Shown here piece by piece: positions 1 through 6,256 of a DNA stretch of 7,545 nt (the stretch's first letter is position 1; the number at the start of each line of letters is the position of its first letter). The stretch is from Rhodospirillaceae bacterium (GTDB lineage Bacteria; Pseudomonadota; Alphaproteobacteria; CADEGL01), in contig JABIRQ010000124.1 in assembly GCA_018699755.1 (NCBI GenBank), positions 1-7,545 on the forward strand. The letters are read 5' to 3'. Made by a program: the position numbers and the translations under genes. The notes under the pieces are model-generated. The model ran no database searches, was not told the origin of the DNA, and saw nothing but the letters and a program-made list of their open reading frames with translations.

Positions 1-175
1 CATCCGTGACGGCGATCTGCGGGCTCAGTCCCCGTCCGCCAAGATCGGCGCAGCCGCTTTCCTTGGAGAAGACGCCGTCCGAGATCGAGGCGGATTCGAT
101 CTCCATGGCCATGGCGGGGGCCGCCGCGACGAACGCGAGCGCAAGCCCCGCGACGATCAGAGCGCGCAAATCCAT
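1..175 (-). CDS. Exported PEBP-like (YbhB/YbcL family) protein, N-terminal part
   Basis: Only the first 58 codons are visible; the gene runs off the left edge. The product starts MDLRALIVAGLALAFVAAAP and continues AMA, a signal peptide with a hydrophobic core and a probable signal peptidase I site after AMA (about residue 23), so export to the periplasm is expected. The mature part reads MEIESASISDG, then GGRGLSPQIAV. This matches the opening strand and the 'G-x-x-x-SP-x-(L/I)' turn of phosphatidylethanolamine-binding-like proteins of the bacterial YbhB/YbcL group, whose substrate or ligand is mostly unknown. The ATG at 175 was chosen because GGAGGA at 183-188 sits 7 bases upstream. An in-frame ATG at 190 overlaps that site and would put charged residues (MEERF) ahead of the signal peptide. 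The gene lies 71 bases beyond the lactonase stop and could be the last gene of that transcript. The signal peptide is seen directly; the family call rests on a short stretch. Confidence 0.7.
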   Translation of the reverse strand, partial: MDLRALIVAGLALAFVAAAPAMAMEIESASISDGVFSKESGCADLGGRGLSPQIAVTD

Positions 176-196
176 GAACCGTTCCTCCATGCTCGG

Positions 197-212
197 GCGC
201 CCGGACGGGCGC
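197..212 (-). other. Short perfect hairpin in the leader of the PEBP-like gene
   Basis: GCGCCC and GGGCGC form a 6-bp G/C-only stem around a 4-base loop, between the lactonase stop and the ribosome-binding site of the PEBP-like gene. No T-run follows on either strand, so it is not a standard intrinsic terminator. It may act as a weak 3' end stabiliser for the upstream message or may be incidental in G+C-rich DNA. Confidence 0.3.
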
Positions 213-246
213 GGTCGATAAAGGTATCGGAGAGCCGCGCGAACGC

Positions 247-1119
247 CTAACCGGAGAAGCGCGGCTCGGCCAGGCCGCGCACGCCGGGTTCGGCCACGAA
301 CAGGCCGCCCGCTTGAGGCTGGTCCTTCCGGTCCGCCTCGGTCAGGCGCTGGGACGCGGTCGTGATGTAGAGGCGGTCCAGATCGGGGTCGCCGAACGCG
401 ACCATGGTGCAGGCCGCGACCGGCACATCGATGCGCCCGATCTCGCGCCCGTCCGGAGCATGGCGCACCACCCCCCAGCCGCCGTAGCGCGCGCTCCAGT
501 AGCAGCCTTCCTCGTCGACCGCGGCGCCGTCGGGCCGGCCCTCTTGCCCCGCCGTGTCGATGAAGACCCGCTTGTTGGCAATGGACCCGCTTTCGAGATC
601 GAAATCGTAGGCGTAAACGGCGAAGCGGCGGGTGTCGGCGTGGTAGAGCACCCGGTCGTCGGGGCTGAAGGCCAGGCCGTTCGAGACGATCACCTCGTCC
701 ACCATGCGGGTGCAGCGGCGGTCCGGATCGTAGCGGTAGAGCGCGCCGTCGGGTGCCTGCAGGGTCTCGTCCATGCTGCCCGCCCAGAAACGTCCGGCGC
801 GGTCGCAGCGCCCGTCGTTCAGGCGAGTGTCGGGCTTGTCGGGCTCAGGGTCGTGGAGTGGCTCGACCGCTCCCGTTTCGAGATCGAGAAAGAAGAAACC
901 CGCCTGGCCGGCCGCGATCACCCCGCCCCGTTCGCGCAGGGCCAGGCAGCCGACCGGCGCGGGCACCGGCCAGGACCGATTCTCGCCCGTCGCCGGGTCG
1001 TAGCGGTTGATCGAGGGGGCGTAGATATCGGTCCAGTAGAGGGCCTGCTCCTCCGGGCACCAGACCGGCGATTCGGCGACCTTGGCCTTGGCATCGAGGA
1101 TGCAAGAGACCTCCGCCAT
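247..1119 (-). CDS. SMP-30/gluconolactonase/LRE-family lactonase
   Basis: This 290-residue protein has the usual length of SMP-30/gluconolactonase proteins, six-bladed beta-propellers that hydrolyse lactones (sugar lactones in characterised members) using one divalent metal ion. The propeller signatures appear in order: AESPVW (E16), RLNDGRCD (R99, N101), GRFWAGSM (110-116), VSNGLAFSPD (N147), YAYDFD (169-174), GRPDGAAVDEEG (D197). E16, N147 and D197 correspond to the metal ligands of human SMP-30 (E18, N154, D204), and R99/N101 to its substrate-contact residues, so the enzyme looks intact. There is no signal peptide, so it is cytoplasmic. The ATG at 1119 follows the oxygenase stop by 11 bases, with a GAGGCGGG purine stretch as ribosome-binding site, implying co-transcription and possibly translational coupling with the Rieske gene. 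The exact lactone is unknown. The pairing suggests an oxygenated ring product rather than a sugar, but that is inference. Confidence 0.93.
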   Translation of the reverse strand: MAEVSCILDAKAKVAESPVWCPEEQALYWTDIYAPSINRYDPATGENRSWPVPAPVGCLALRERGGVIAAGQAGFFFLDLETGAVEPLHDPEPDKPDTRLNDGRCDRAGRFWAGSMDETLQAPDGALYRYDPDRRCTRMVDEVIVSNGLAFSPDDRVLYHADTRRFAVYAYDFDLESGSIANKRVFIDTAGQEGRPDGAAVDEEGCYWSARYGGWGVVRHAPDGREIGRIDVPVAACTMVAFGDPDLDRLYITTASQRLTEADRKDQPQAGGLFVAEPGVRGLAEPRFSG

Positions 1120-1130
1120 CCCGGCCCGCC

Positions 1131-2468
1131 TCAGATGCCGGCCTGGATCGCGCGTTCGATATGCCCGGCGCGCTCGGCCCGCGGCACGTCAGCGCTCTCG
1201 AGCACGATGGCGGCGACGGCGCGGCCGATCTCGGCGAGCTGGGTCATCTCATCCCGATCGTTGGCCAGCGGCTTCACCAGCACGGTGTCGTGGCTGAAGC
1301 TCGGGATCACGCCGTCGGGCCCGGCCGGCAAAGGCGCGACCCGTTCGCCCTCCCCCACCGCCCGGATGGCGCGGCGAAGCTGGCGGCGCAGAAGCTGGAT
1401 ACCGACATCGGTCGTGCCCAGATTCTCGACCGCATGCACCGCGACGGGGCGCTGAGAGACCTGGGCGTCCCAGTCTCCGGGGTTGCGCTGGCGATCCTGG
1501 TAACTCCCCTCCGGCTGCTGGCCGGCAAAATCGACCTTGCCCATGCCCATGTCTTCGTTGCGAGTGCGGCCCGAGGGATCGACCAGATCGTTGACGTGCC
1601 GCCAGCCGACGGTCAGGCAATGGGTGTCGTCGACCGGCACGATCCAGCGGCCGATGGCGGGCGGGGTGAAGTACTTCTCGCGCTTGCCGTCTTCCCAGGT
1701 CGCGCCGAACTGGCAGAAATTGGGCGGGACGGCGTCGATGTTGCGCACCCAGACATGGTCGCCCCAGCGGCGCGCCGCGGTCGACATGACGCCGATCCGG
1801 GTTTCCTGGAATTCGAGGAAGGGCAAGGCGCCGAAAACCTCGGCGAACTGGACCCCGCTCATCCGCGTGTGCAGGAACACGCTGTGAATCGGGTCCATGC
1901 CGTTCTCGTGAACCTGCAGCCAGTTGCATGCGAAGGGCAGGTAATAGGGCACGCGCTCGTTGCCGGGCACGACGAAGGAATCGAAGACCGGGAAATCCGG
2001 CTTCTCGGCCGGCGGCCCCATATAGGCGAAGATCAGCCCGCCTTCCTCGTGGGTCGGATAGGCGCCGTGGAAGACCCGTTCCTTGAGCTTGCTTCCCGCC
2101 GGCTCGCCCGGAGTCTCCAGCACCGTGCCGTCGATGTCGTAGACCCAGCCGTGATAACAGCAGGCGAGGCCGCACTCGGTGACCACGCCGAACTCAAGGG
2201 AAGCGCCGCGGTGGCTGCAATGGCGGTCGAGCAGGCCGAGCCGGCCACCCTTGTCCCGGAACAGCACCAGGTCTTCGCCCAGGATGCGCACCGGCACCGG
2301 CAAATCGCGGACCTCGCTCGACAGCATGACCGGGTGCCAGAAGCGCCGGAAATACTCGCCCGCCGGCGTTCCGGGGCCGGTTCGGGTCAGTTCCGCGTCG
2401 TCGTCGGGCAATTGCTTGGCGTGATAGCCGCCAAATGGAACGGGTCGTCTCAGATCCGTGGCCGTCAT
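1131..2468 (-). CDS. Rieske [2Fe-2S] aromatic-ring-hydroxylating oxygenase alpha subunit
   Basis: This 445-residue terminal oxygenase component activates O2 at a mononuclear iron to hydroxylate or demethylate its substrate, using electrons from a separate reductase. The N-terminal Rieske domain (about 35-150) has the cluster motif C84-x-H86, 16 residues, C103-x2-H106. The catalytic domain has D192-x2-H195-x4-H200 (sequence NGMDPIHSVFLH), the bridging aspartate and two iron histidines. D354 in LGTTDVG is a likely third iron ligand by position, which is an inference. Length and the FRRFWHPVM and ACNWLQVHENG segments suit the phthalate 4,5-dioxygenase/vanillate demethylase-like group rather than naphthalene-type enzymes with a beta subunit. 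The start was set at the ATG at 2468 because GGAGG at 2477-2481 lies 8 bases upstream. A TTG at 2495 would add nine residues with no comparable support. No reductase or ferredoxin gene is in the window. The substrate is not determinable. Confidence 0.93.
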   Translation of the reverse strand: MTATDLRRPVPFGGYHAKQLPDDDAELTRTGPGTPAGEYFRRFWHPVMLSSEVRDLPVPVRILGEDLVLFRDKGGRLGLLDRHCSHRGASLEFGVVTECGLACCYHGWVYDIDGTVLETPGEPAGSKLKERVFHGAYPTHEEGGLIFAYMGPPAEKPDFPVFDSFVVPGNERVPYYLPFACNWLQVHENGMDPIHSVFLHTRMSGVQFAEVFGALPFLEFQETRIGVMSTAARRWGDHVWVRNIDAVPPNFCQFGATWEDGKREKYFTPPAIGRWIVPVDDTHCLTVGWRHVNDLVDPSGRTRNEDMGMGKVDFAGQQPEGSYQDRQRNPGDWDAQVSQRPVAVHAVENLGTTDVGIQLLRRQLRRAIRAVGEGERVAPLPAGPDGVIPSFSHDTVLVKPLANDRDEMTQLAEIGRAVAAIVLESADVPRAERAGHIERAIQAGI

Positions 2469-2512
2469 CTTCTCCCCCTCCGGGTCAGCGCCCAAGTCAG
2501 CCGATCGGGTTC

Positions 2513-2540
2513 ATGCTAGCAGCGACGGCGCGCGGCACAA
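2513..2540 (-). promoter_or_regulatory. Possible sigma70-type promoter for the oxygenase-lactonase pair
   Basis: Read on the minus strand, TTGTGC (2540-2535) and TAGCAT (2518-2513) are separated by 16 bases and lie about 45 bases upstream of the Rieske start codon. The match is three of six at -35 and four of six at -10. The 171-base space between the alpha/beta hydrolase stop and the Rieske start is long enough for a promoter. It shows no clear terminator or operator palindrome. Such partial matches occur by chance, so this is tentative. Confidence 0.25.
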
Positions 2541-2639
2541 GGCGGAGGAGGCCCGGGCGATCCGAATGACATGCCGAGTCGGAGGTCTCGGGCCGGGCGA
2601 GATGGCCATGTCCCCGCCGCCCCCCTTCCTTTCAGCGTC

Positions 2640-3344
2640 TCAATCCCGCACCAACCAATAGTGCATCAGGGCCGTCGTGGCCTGGGGGCGTTCCATGGTC
2701 GGGAGATGGGCGCAGTCCTCGATATAGACGAGGTCCGCGCCGGGGATGGCGGCGGCCAGTTCCTCGCTGTGCTCGGGCGGCAGCAGGATGTCTTGGCGGC
2801 CGCAGATCGCCAAGGTCGGGCAGCGGATCTCCCCGAGATGGGGCCGCGAATCGATGCGCGCGGCGTTGGCCTTCTGCTGGCGCAGATAGGCCTCGAGCCC
2901 GACCCGCTTGTTCATCGCCATGACATCGGAGCGCAGGGGCTCTTCCTCCAGCCGGTCGGGATGGATGAAGACGGGCAGCATGCGACGGGTGCTGCCCTGG
3001 AAATCGCCCTTCTGCGCCAGATCGACGAGATCGGCGCGGCGTTTCGCCTGTTCGGGCGTATCGGCGCGGGCGGAGGTGTCGAGCAGGCAGAGCCTCGTCA
3101 CCCGCTCGGGCGCGATGCGCATGACGGCCAAGGCGAGATAGCCGCCCATGGACAGGCCGGCCATGGCGAAGGGGCCCGGCGGCATTTCGTCGAGCAGGCG
3201 CTGGGCGATCGCGTCGGGGTGGTCGTCGAGGCTGTGGCGGCCGACATGGACTTCCGCGACATCACCCAGATGGTCGATCTGATGGCGCCAGAGTTCGGCG
3301 TCGCACAGGGTGCCGGGAATGAGCAGAAGGCGGCGGTCATTCAT
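2640..3344 (-). CDS. Alpha/beta-fold hydrolase
   Basis: This 234-residue protein has a complete serine-hydrolase triad: S65 in the nucleophile elbow AGLSMGGYLA, D185 in CGRQDILLPP, and H213 in DCAHLPTMERP. The oxyanion-hole loop is LIPGTLCDAELW (8-19). A cap region of about 95-165 with charged helices separates the two halves of the core. It is somewhat short for the family (usually 250-290) because the N-terminus begins directly at the first core strand. There is no signal peptide, so it is cytoplasmic. Relatives include C-C bond hydrolases of ring-cleavage pathways and many esterases; sequence alone does not choose between them. It lies between the isochorismatase-like gene and the oxygenase on the same strand, so a role in the same catabolic route is plausible but unproven. 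The ATG at 3344 has no strong Shine-Dalgarno sequence, yet starting here gives the expected first strand (RRLLLIPG). Confidence 0.9.
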   Translation of the reverse strand: MNDRRLLLIPGTLCDAELWRHQIDHLGDVAEVHVGRHSLDDHPDAIAQRLLDEMPPGPFAMAGLSMGGYLALAVMRIAPERVTRLCLLDTSARADTPEQAKRRADLVDLAQKGDFQGSTRRMLPVFIHPDRLEEEPLRSDVMAMNKRVGLEAYLRQQKANAARIDSRPHLGEIRCPTLAICGRQDILLPPEHSEELAAAIPGADLVYIEDCAHLPTMERPQATTALMHYWLVRD

Positions 3345-3380
3345 GGCGAGGCGTCATCGAATCCGGCCGAAAGACGGCGG

Positions 3381-3504
3381 CAGACTGGATTGCCCGGACT
3401 TCGCCGGGCAATGACGGTTGAGAGGAATTGCCGCGATCGACTCTCGTCCTTTCCGTCATCCCCGGCGCAAGTCTCCACGAGTCTCTGGGGCATCCGGTCC
3501 CAGG
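3381..3504. repeat. Inverted pair of palindromic intergenic repeats (REP/dRS3-like)
   Basis: Two copies of a palindromic unit face each other in the 181-base gap between the alpha/beta hydrolase and the isochorismatase-like gene. The left copy (about 3384-3418) is ACTGGATTGCCCGG, loop, CCGGGCAATGACGG. It contains a perfect 9-bp stem (3389-3397 with 3404-3412) and a 6-base loop. The right copy (about 3453-3503), on the opposite strand, reads GGACCGGATGCCCC ... ACTTGCGCCGGGGATGACGG. It keeps both ends but carries an extra stretch in the middle and several mismatches. Together they could fold into one long imperfect stem with about 35 bases between. No T-run follows, so terminator activity is unproven. 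Sequences of this form are widely dispersed between proteobacterial genes and are mobilised non-autonomously in other groups; that background is general knowledge, not seen here. Confidence 0.6.
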
Positions 3505-3525
3505 AAAAGCAAACTCATTTCAAGT

Positions 3526-4077
3526 TCATTTGATCAGCCCGCTCAGGTCCTTGAAGACCGGGGTGCCGGCCTGGCCCATCCATTCGAACAGGACCATTTC
3601 GGTCGCCACCGGCTGGACCCCGGCGGCGCGCAGGCGTTCGAGCGCCAGGGCCTTGTTCTCGGGACGGCGCGCCGTGGTGGCGTCGGCGGCGACGAAAACC
3701 TCGAAGCCCCGCCCCGCCAGGCCCAGAGCGGTCTGCAAGACGCAGACATGGGCCTCGACCCCCGCGATCACCACCTGGCGTCGGTCGAGCGCGTCGAAAC
3801 GGGCGGAGAGGCCGGGATCGGCGGCGCAGGAAAAATGGGTCTTCGAGGATTTGGCCTCGGCCGGGATCAGCGCATCGAGGGGCGGAACGGTCGGACCCAG
3901 CCCCTTGGGGTATTGCTCCGAGACGATCAGCGGCACGCCCAGGCGGTCGGCCGCCTTCAGCAGGATGGCGCAGTTTTCGACGACCGGCCCGGCCGCATCC
4001 ATGGCAGGCAGCAGCTTTTCCTGCATATCGACCAGCAAAAGGGCCGCCCGCCCCGCCTCGATCAGTCCGCCGGGCAT
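3526..4077 (-). CDS. Isochorismatase-family cysteine hydrolase, ISOC1/ISOC2-like
   Basis: This 183-residue protein has the family's catalytic set: D17 in LLLVDMQEKLLP, K79 in SSKTHFSC, and nucleophile C112 in IAGVEAHVCVLQTAL. The segment SEQYPKGLGPTVPPL (53-67) and the C-terminal FKDLSGLIK closely resemble the eukaryotic ISOC1/ISOC2 proteins and their bacterial relatives, a branch whose substrate is not established. It is therefore not called a true isochorismatase, and other family members are nicotinamidases, carbamoylases or amidases. It is cytoplasmic, with no signal peptide. The ATG at 4077 was preferred because GGAGG at 4083-4087 lies 5 bases upstream and homologues begin close to 'LIEAGRAALLLVD'. 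An in-frame ATG at 4113 would add 12 polar residues (MERCHESETEDR) with a poorer site. It is the first minus-strand gene of the window and is divergent from the helicase; the next gene is separated by the repeat pair. Confidence 0.92.
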   Translation of the reverse strand: MPGGLIEAGRAALLLVDMQEKLLPAMDAAGPVVENCAILLKAADRLGVPLIVSEQYPKGLGPTVPPLDALIPAEAKSSKTHFSCAADPGLSARFDALDRRQVVIAGVEAHVCVLQTALGLAGRGFEVFVAADATTARRPENKALALERLRAAGVQPVATEMVLFEWMGQAGTPVFKDLSGLIK

Positions 4078-4165
4078 CCGATCCTCCGTTTCGCTTTCAT
4101 GACATCTCTCCATGGGGCCGCTTGATTCCTTGCTTTTCTAACCCATCTCTGACACAAAGCAGACC

Positions 4166-4206
4166 CCCGGAGCTGCCGGGTGCTACGACTCCGAATGATC
4201 GGAGTC
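4166..4206 (+). promoter_or_regulatory. Two consecutive hairpins in the helicase leader
   Basis: CCCGG-AGCTG-CCGGG (4166-4180, 5-bp stem) is followed by GACTCCGA-ATGA-TCGGAGTC (4187-4206, perfect 8-bp stem, 4-base loop). The second ends 22 bases before the helicase ATG at 4229, which has only a weak ribosome-binding site (CGAG at 4221-4224). As RNA they would form adjacent stems in the 5' leader, if transcription starts upstream of them. As DNA the 20-base palindrome could equally be an operator for either divergent gene. The structures are seen in the sequence; the regulatory role is inferred. No convincing -35/-10 pair was found in the 4114-4165 stretch. Confidence 0.4.
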
Positions 4207-4228
4207 CGCCGACCAAGCCACGAGCAAT

Positions 4229-5914
4229 ATGAATTTCGACGATCTCGGCCTCACGGAGGCCACTCTTCGCGCGGTGCGCGAGGTGGGCTACGAACAGCCC
4301 ACACCCATCCAGGAACAAGCCATCCCCTACGTCCTCATGGGACGGGATGTGCTCGGCTGTGCCCAGACGGGCACGGGCAAGACGGCGTCCTTCGTCCTGC
4401 CCATGCTGGATATCCTCGACTCGAGCCGGGCCCGGGCGCGCGTGCCCCGCTGCCTGATCATCGAGCCGACGCGGGAACTCGCCACCCAGGTGGACGAGGC
4501 CTTCATCGAATACGGCAAATACCACAGCTTCGAGAGCGCGCTGCTGATCGGCGGTTCGTCCATGGGCGACCAGGCCAAGCGGCTGGAACGCGACATCGAC
4601 GTGCTGATCGCCACGCCGGGCCGCCTGCTCGACATGATCGAACGGGGCAAGGTGCTGATGACCGGGGTCAAGATCCTGGTGATCGACGAGGCCGACCGGA
4701 TGCTCGACATGGGCTTCATCCCGGACATCGAGCGCATCGTCTCGATGATCCCGACGATCCGCCAGACCCTGTTCTTCTCGGCCACCATGCCGCCGGAAAT
4801 CCGCAAACTGGCCGACGCCTTCCTGATGAATCCCAGGGAAATCTCGGTGGCGCCGCCGGCCTCGCCCGCGGCGATGGTCAAGGACCATCTGGTCATCGTC
4901 GGCGATCGCGACAAGCGCCGCGTGCTACACGAATTGTTGGCTCGCGAGGACGTGACCAACGCCCTCATCTTCTGCAACCGCAAGCGCGACATCGACGGTT
5001 TGACGACCTTCCTCAAGGGGCACGGCTACGACACCGCGGCGATCCACGGCGACCTGCACCAGTCCCAGCGGACCGAGGTGCTGGACCGCTTCCGCGCCGG
5101 CGATCTGCGCCTGCTGGTGGCGAGCGACGTGGCGGCGCGCGGCCTCGACATCGAGGGGCTGAGCCATGTCTTCAATTTCGACGTGCCGCAGAGCGCGGAG
5201 GATTACGTCCACCGCATCGGCCGAACCGGCCGCGCGGGACGCGGCGGCCGCGCCTTCACCATTGCGACGGCGTCGGACGGCCGCTATCTCGACGGCATCA
5301 CCCGCCTGATCGGGCGCGAGATACCGCGTGTCCAGTCCGACGAGTCCGAAAATATCGAGGCCAAGGACGGCGGCGAGCGCCGGGGCCGACGCCGAAGCGG
5401 CGGCGGCAAGACGGAAACCGGGCCGAGCCGAGCGCGTGCTTCCCGGTCGGAGGCCGAGACCGCGGCCGAAGTGCAATCCCCCGCCGAAACCGACGCGGGG
5501 CCAGAGCCGGAAAGCGATAGCCCGGACAGCGATAGCAAGACGGAAAGCAGAGGTCGGCGACGCGGCGGCCGCTCCGGCCGATCGCGCGAGGCCCGTCAGG
5601 AAAAGCCTGAGGCGGCGGCGGCCGAGAACGACGATACGCGGGAACCCCGCGGCAGCCGGGTCGCCGAATCGAAAGACGAGGGCGAAACCGAATCCGCGCC
5701 GGACGAAAAAGCCGGCGGCCGCCAACGCCGCAGCCGGGGCGGACGAGGCCGGTCGGACAACGGCCGTCCGCGCGAGGAAGGGCGCCGCGAGGAGAAACCG
5801 CGCAAACGCGACGACCAGACCGACGGCGACAAGACGCGGGACAGCGACGACGAGGCCTCCGGCTTCGGCAGCCGCGAGGAAACCCCCGCCTTCCTGCTGC
5901 GCGGCCCGCGCTAG
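4229..5914 (+). CDS. DEAD-box ATP-dependent RNA helicase, RhlE-like, with long charged tail
   Basis: This 561-residue protein unwinds or remodels RNA using ATP, typically in ribosome assembly, mRNA decay or cold adaptation. All core motifs are present: Q motif (F3, then PTPIQEQAIP, Q28), Walker A AQTGTGKT (45-52), PTRELA (80-85), TPGR (129-132), DEAD (153-156), SAT (184-186), IFCNRK (247-252), ASDVAARGLDI (298-308), HRIGRTGRAGR (328-338). The core ends near residue 370. The remaining ~190 residues are low-complexity and probably disordered, alternating acidic E/D-rich stretches with basic patches such as RGRRRGGRSGRSR and RQRRSRGGRGRS. It ends in a more ordinary motif, ETPAFLLRGPR, resembling the short conserved terminus seen in alphaproteobacterial relatives. 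Start: MNFDDLGL at the ATG at 4229 matches the family's usual beginning although the Shine-Dalgarno is weak. Specific paralogue assignment (RhlE versus other alphaproteobacterial types) is not certain, so no symbol is given. Confidence 0.96.
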   Translation: MNFDDLGLTEATLRAVREVGYEQPTPIQEQAIPYVLMGRDVLGCAQTGTGKTASFVLPMLDILDSSRARARVPRCLIIEPTRELATQVDEAFIEYGKYHSFESALLIGGSSMGDQAKRLERDIDVLIATPGRLLDMIERGKVLMTGVKILVIDEADRMLDMGFIPDIERIVSMIPTIRQTLFFSATMPPEIRKLADAFLMNPREISVAPPASPAAMVKDHLVIVGDRDKRRVLHELLAREDVTNALIFCNRKRDIDGLTTFLKGHGYDTAAIHGDLHQSQRTEVLDRFRAGDLRLLVASDVAARGLDIEGLSHVFNFDVPQSAEDYVHRIGRTGRAGRGGRAFTIATASDGRYLDGITRLIGREIPRVQSDESENIEAKDGGERRGRRRSGGGKTETGPSRARASRSEAETAAEVQSPAETDAGPEPESDSPDSDSKTESRGRRRGGRSGRSREARQEKPEAAAAENDDTREPRGSRVAESKDEGETESAPDEKAGGRQRRSRGGRGRSDNGRPREEGRREEKPRKRDDQTDGDKTRDSDDEASGFGSREETPAFLLRGPR

Positions 5915-5955
5915 GGGATCGCGCGGAGGCGGGCAGATCGGTTAGGATCGTCGCC

Positions 5956-6198
5956 ATGCAGACCATCTTCGTCCATGTGAAATGCGAATTGGGCCGGGCC
6001 TATGAGGTCGCGGATGAGGCCGCCTTGGGCGTGGAGCAGATCTCGGAAGTCTATTCCGTCTCAGGCCAATACGACCTGCTGATGAAATGCTATCTCGACG
6101 ACGGCACCGATATCGGCCATTTCGTCACCGAGTCGGTTCAGCGCCTGCCCGGCGTGAAGGACACCTTCACCACCATCTGCTTCAAGGCCTTCGGCTGA
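5956..6198 (+). CDS. Stand-alone Lrp/AsnC ligand-binding (RAM) domain protein
   Basis: This 80-residue protein consists of only the C-terminal effector domain of Lrp/AsnC regulators (beta-alpha-beta-beta-alpha-beta). It shows the opening strand QTIFVHVKCELG, then AYEVADEAALGVEQISEVYSV, then the conserved SGQYDLLMKCYLDD turn (the G-x-YDL signature near 37-42). Helix IGHFVTESVQRLPGV and the final strand TFTTICFKAF follow. There is no helix-turn-helix, so it cannot bind DNA as a conventional Lrp does. Such proteins oligomerise and bind amino acids or other small molecules, or modulate a full-length Lrp; the ligand here is unknown. The ATG at 5956 has AGGA at 5944-5947, 8 bases upstream. It starts 41 bases after the helicase stop, with no hairpin or T-run between, so read-through from the helicase is likely. 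Confidence 0.92.
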   Translation: MQTIFVHVKCELGRAYEVADEAALGVEQISEVYSVSGQYDLLMKCYLDDGTDIGHFVTESVQRLPGVKDTFTTICFKAFG

Positions 6199-6256
6199 CC
6201 GGACCGCGCCGGGCTCTCCAGACCCGTATGGCGATGCGCCAGGGAGGGGCCGCGCG

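Noticed and set aside
313..1455. A 380-codon plus-strand open frame opposite the lactonase and the oxygenase C-terminus
   Set aside because: It spans two clearly coding minus-strand genes, has no domain-like pattern and no supported start.
1161..2519. A 452-codon plus-strand open frame opposite the Rieske oxygenase
   Set aside because: It is antisense to a protein with complete Rieske and iron-ligand motifs and shows only the biased composition of a shadow frame.
2469..2639. A hidden small gene or terminator between the alpha/beta hydrolase and the oxygenase
   Set aside because: No frame with a credible start and ribosome-binding site, and no stem followed by T residues, was found in these 171 bases.
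3389..3412. Rho-independent terminator at the 9-bp hairpin
   Set aside because: The stem is perfect but no T-run follows on either strand, and the sequence is better explained as one unit of a palindromic repeat.
2571..3533. A 320-codon plus-strand open frame opposite the alpha/beta hydrolase
   Set aside because: The minus strand carries the intact Ser-Asp-His hydrolase. The plus frame also runs through the repeat pair, which argues against a real protein.
4097..4888. A 263-codon minus-strand open frame opposite the helicase N-terminal domain
   Set aside because: It is a shadow of a gene whose motifs are unmistakable on the plus strand; the composition is D/H/R/G-biased.
4925..5725. Minus-strand open frames opposite the helicase C-terminal half and tail
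   Set aside because: The low-complexity R/E/G codons of the tail leave several frames open by chance; no motif or start signal supports them.
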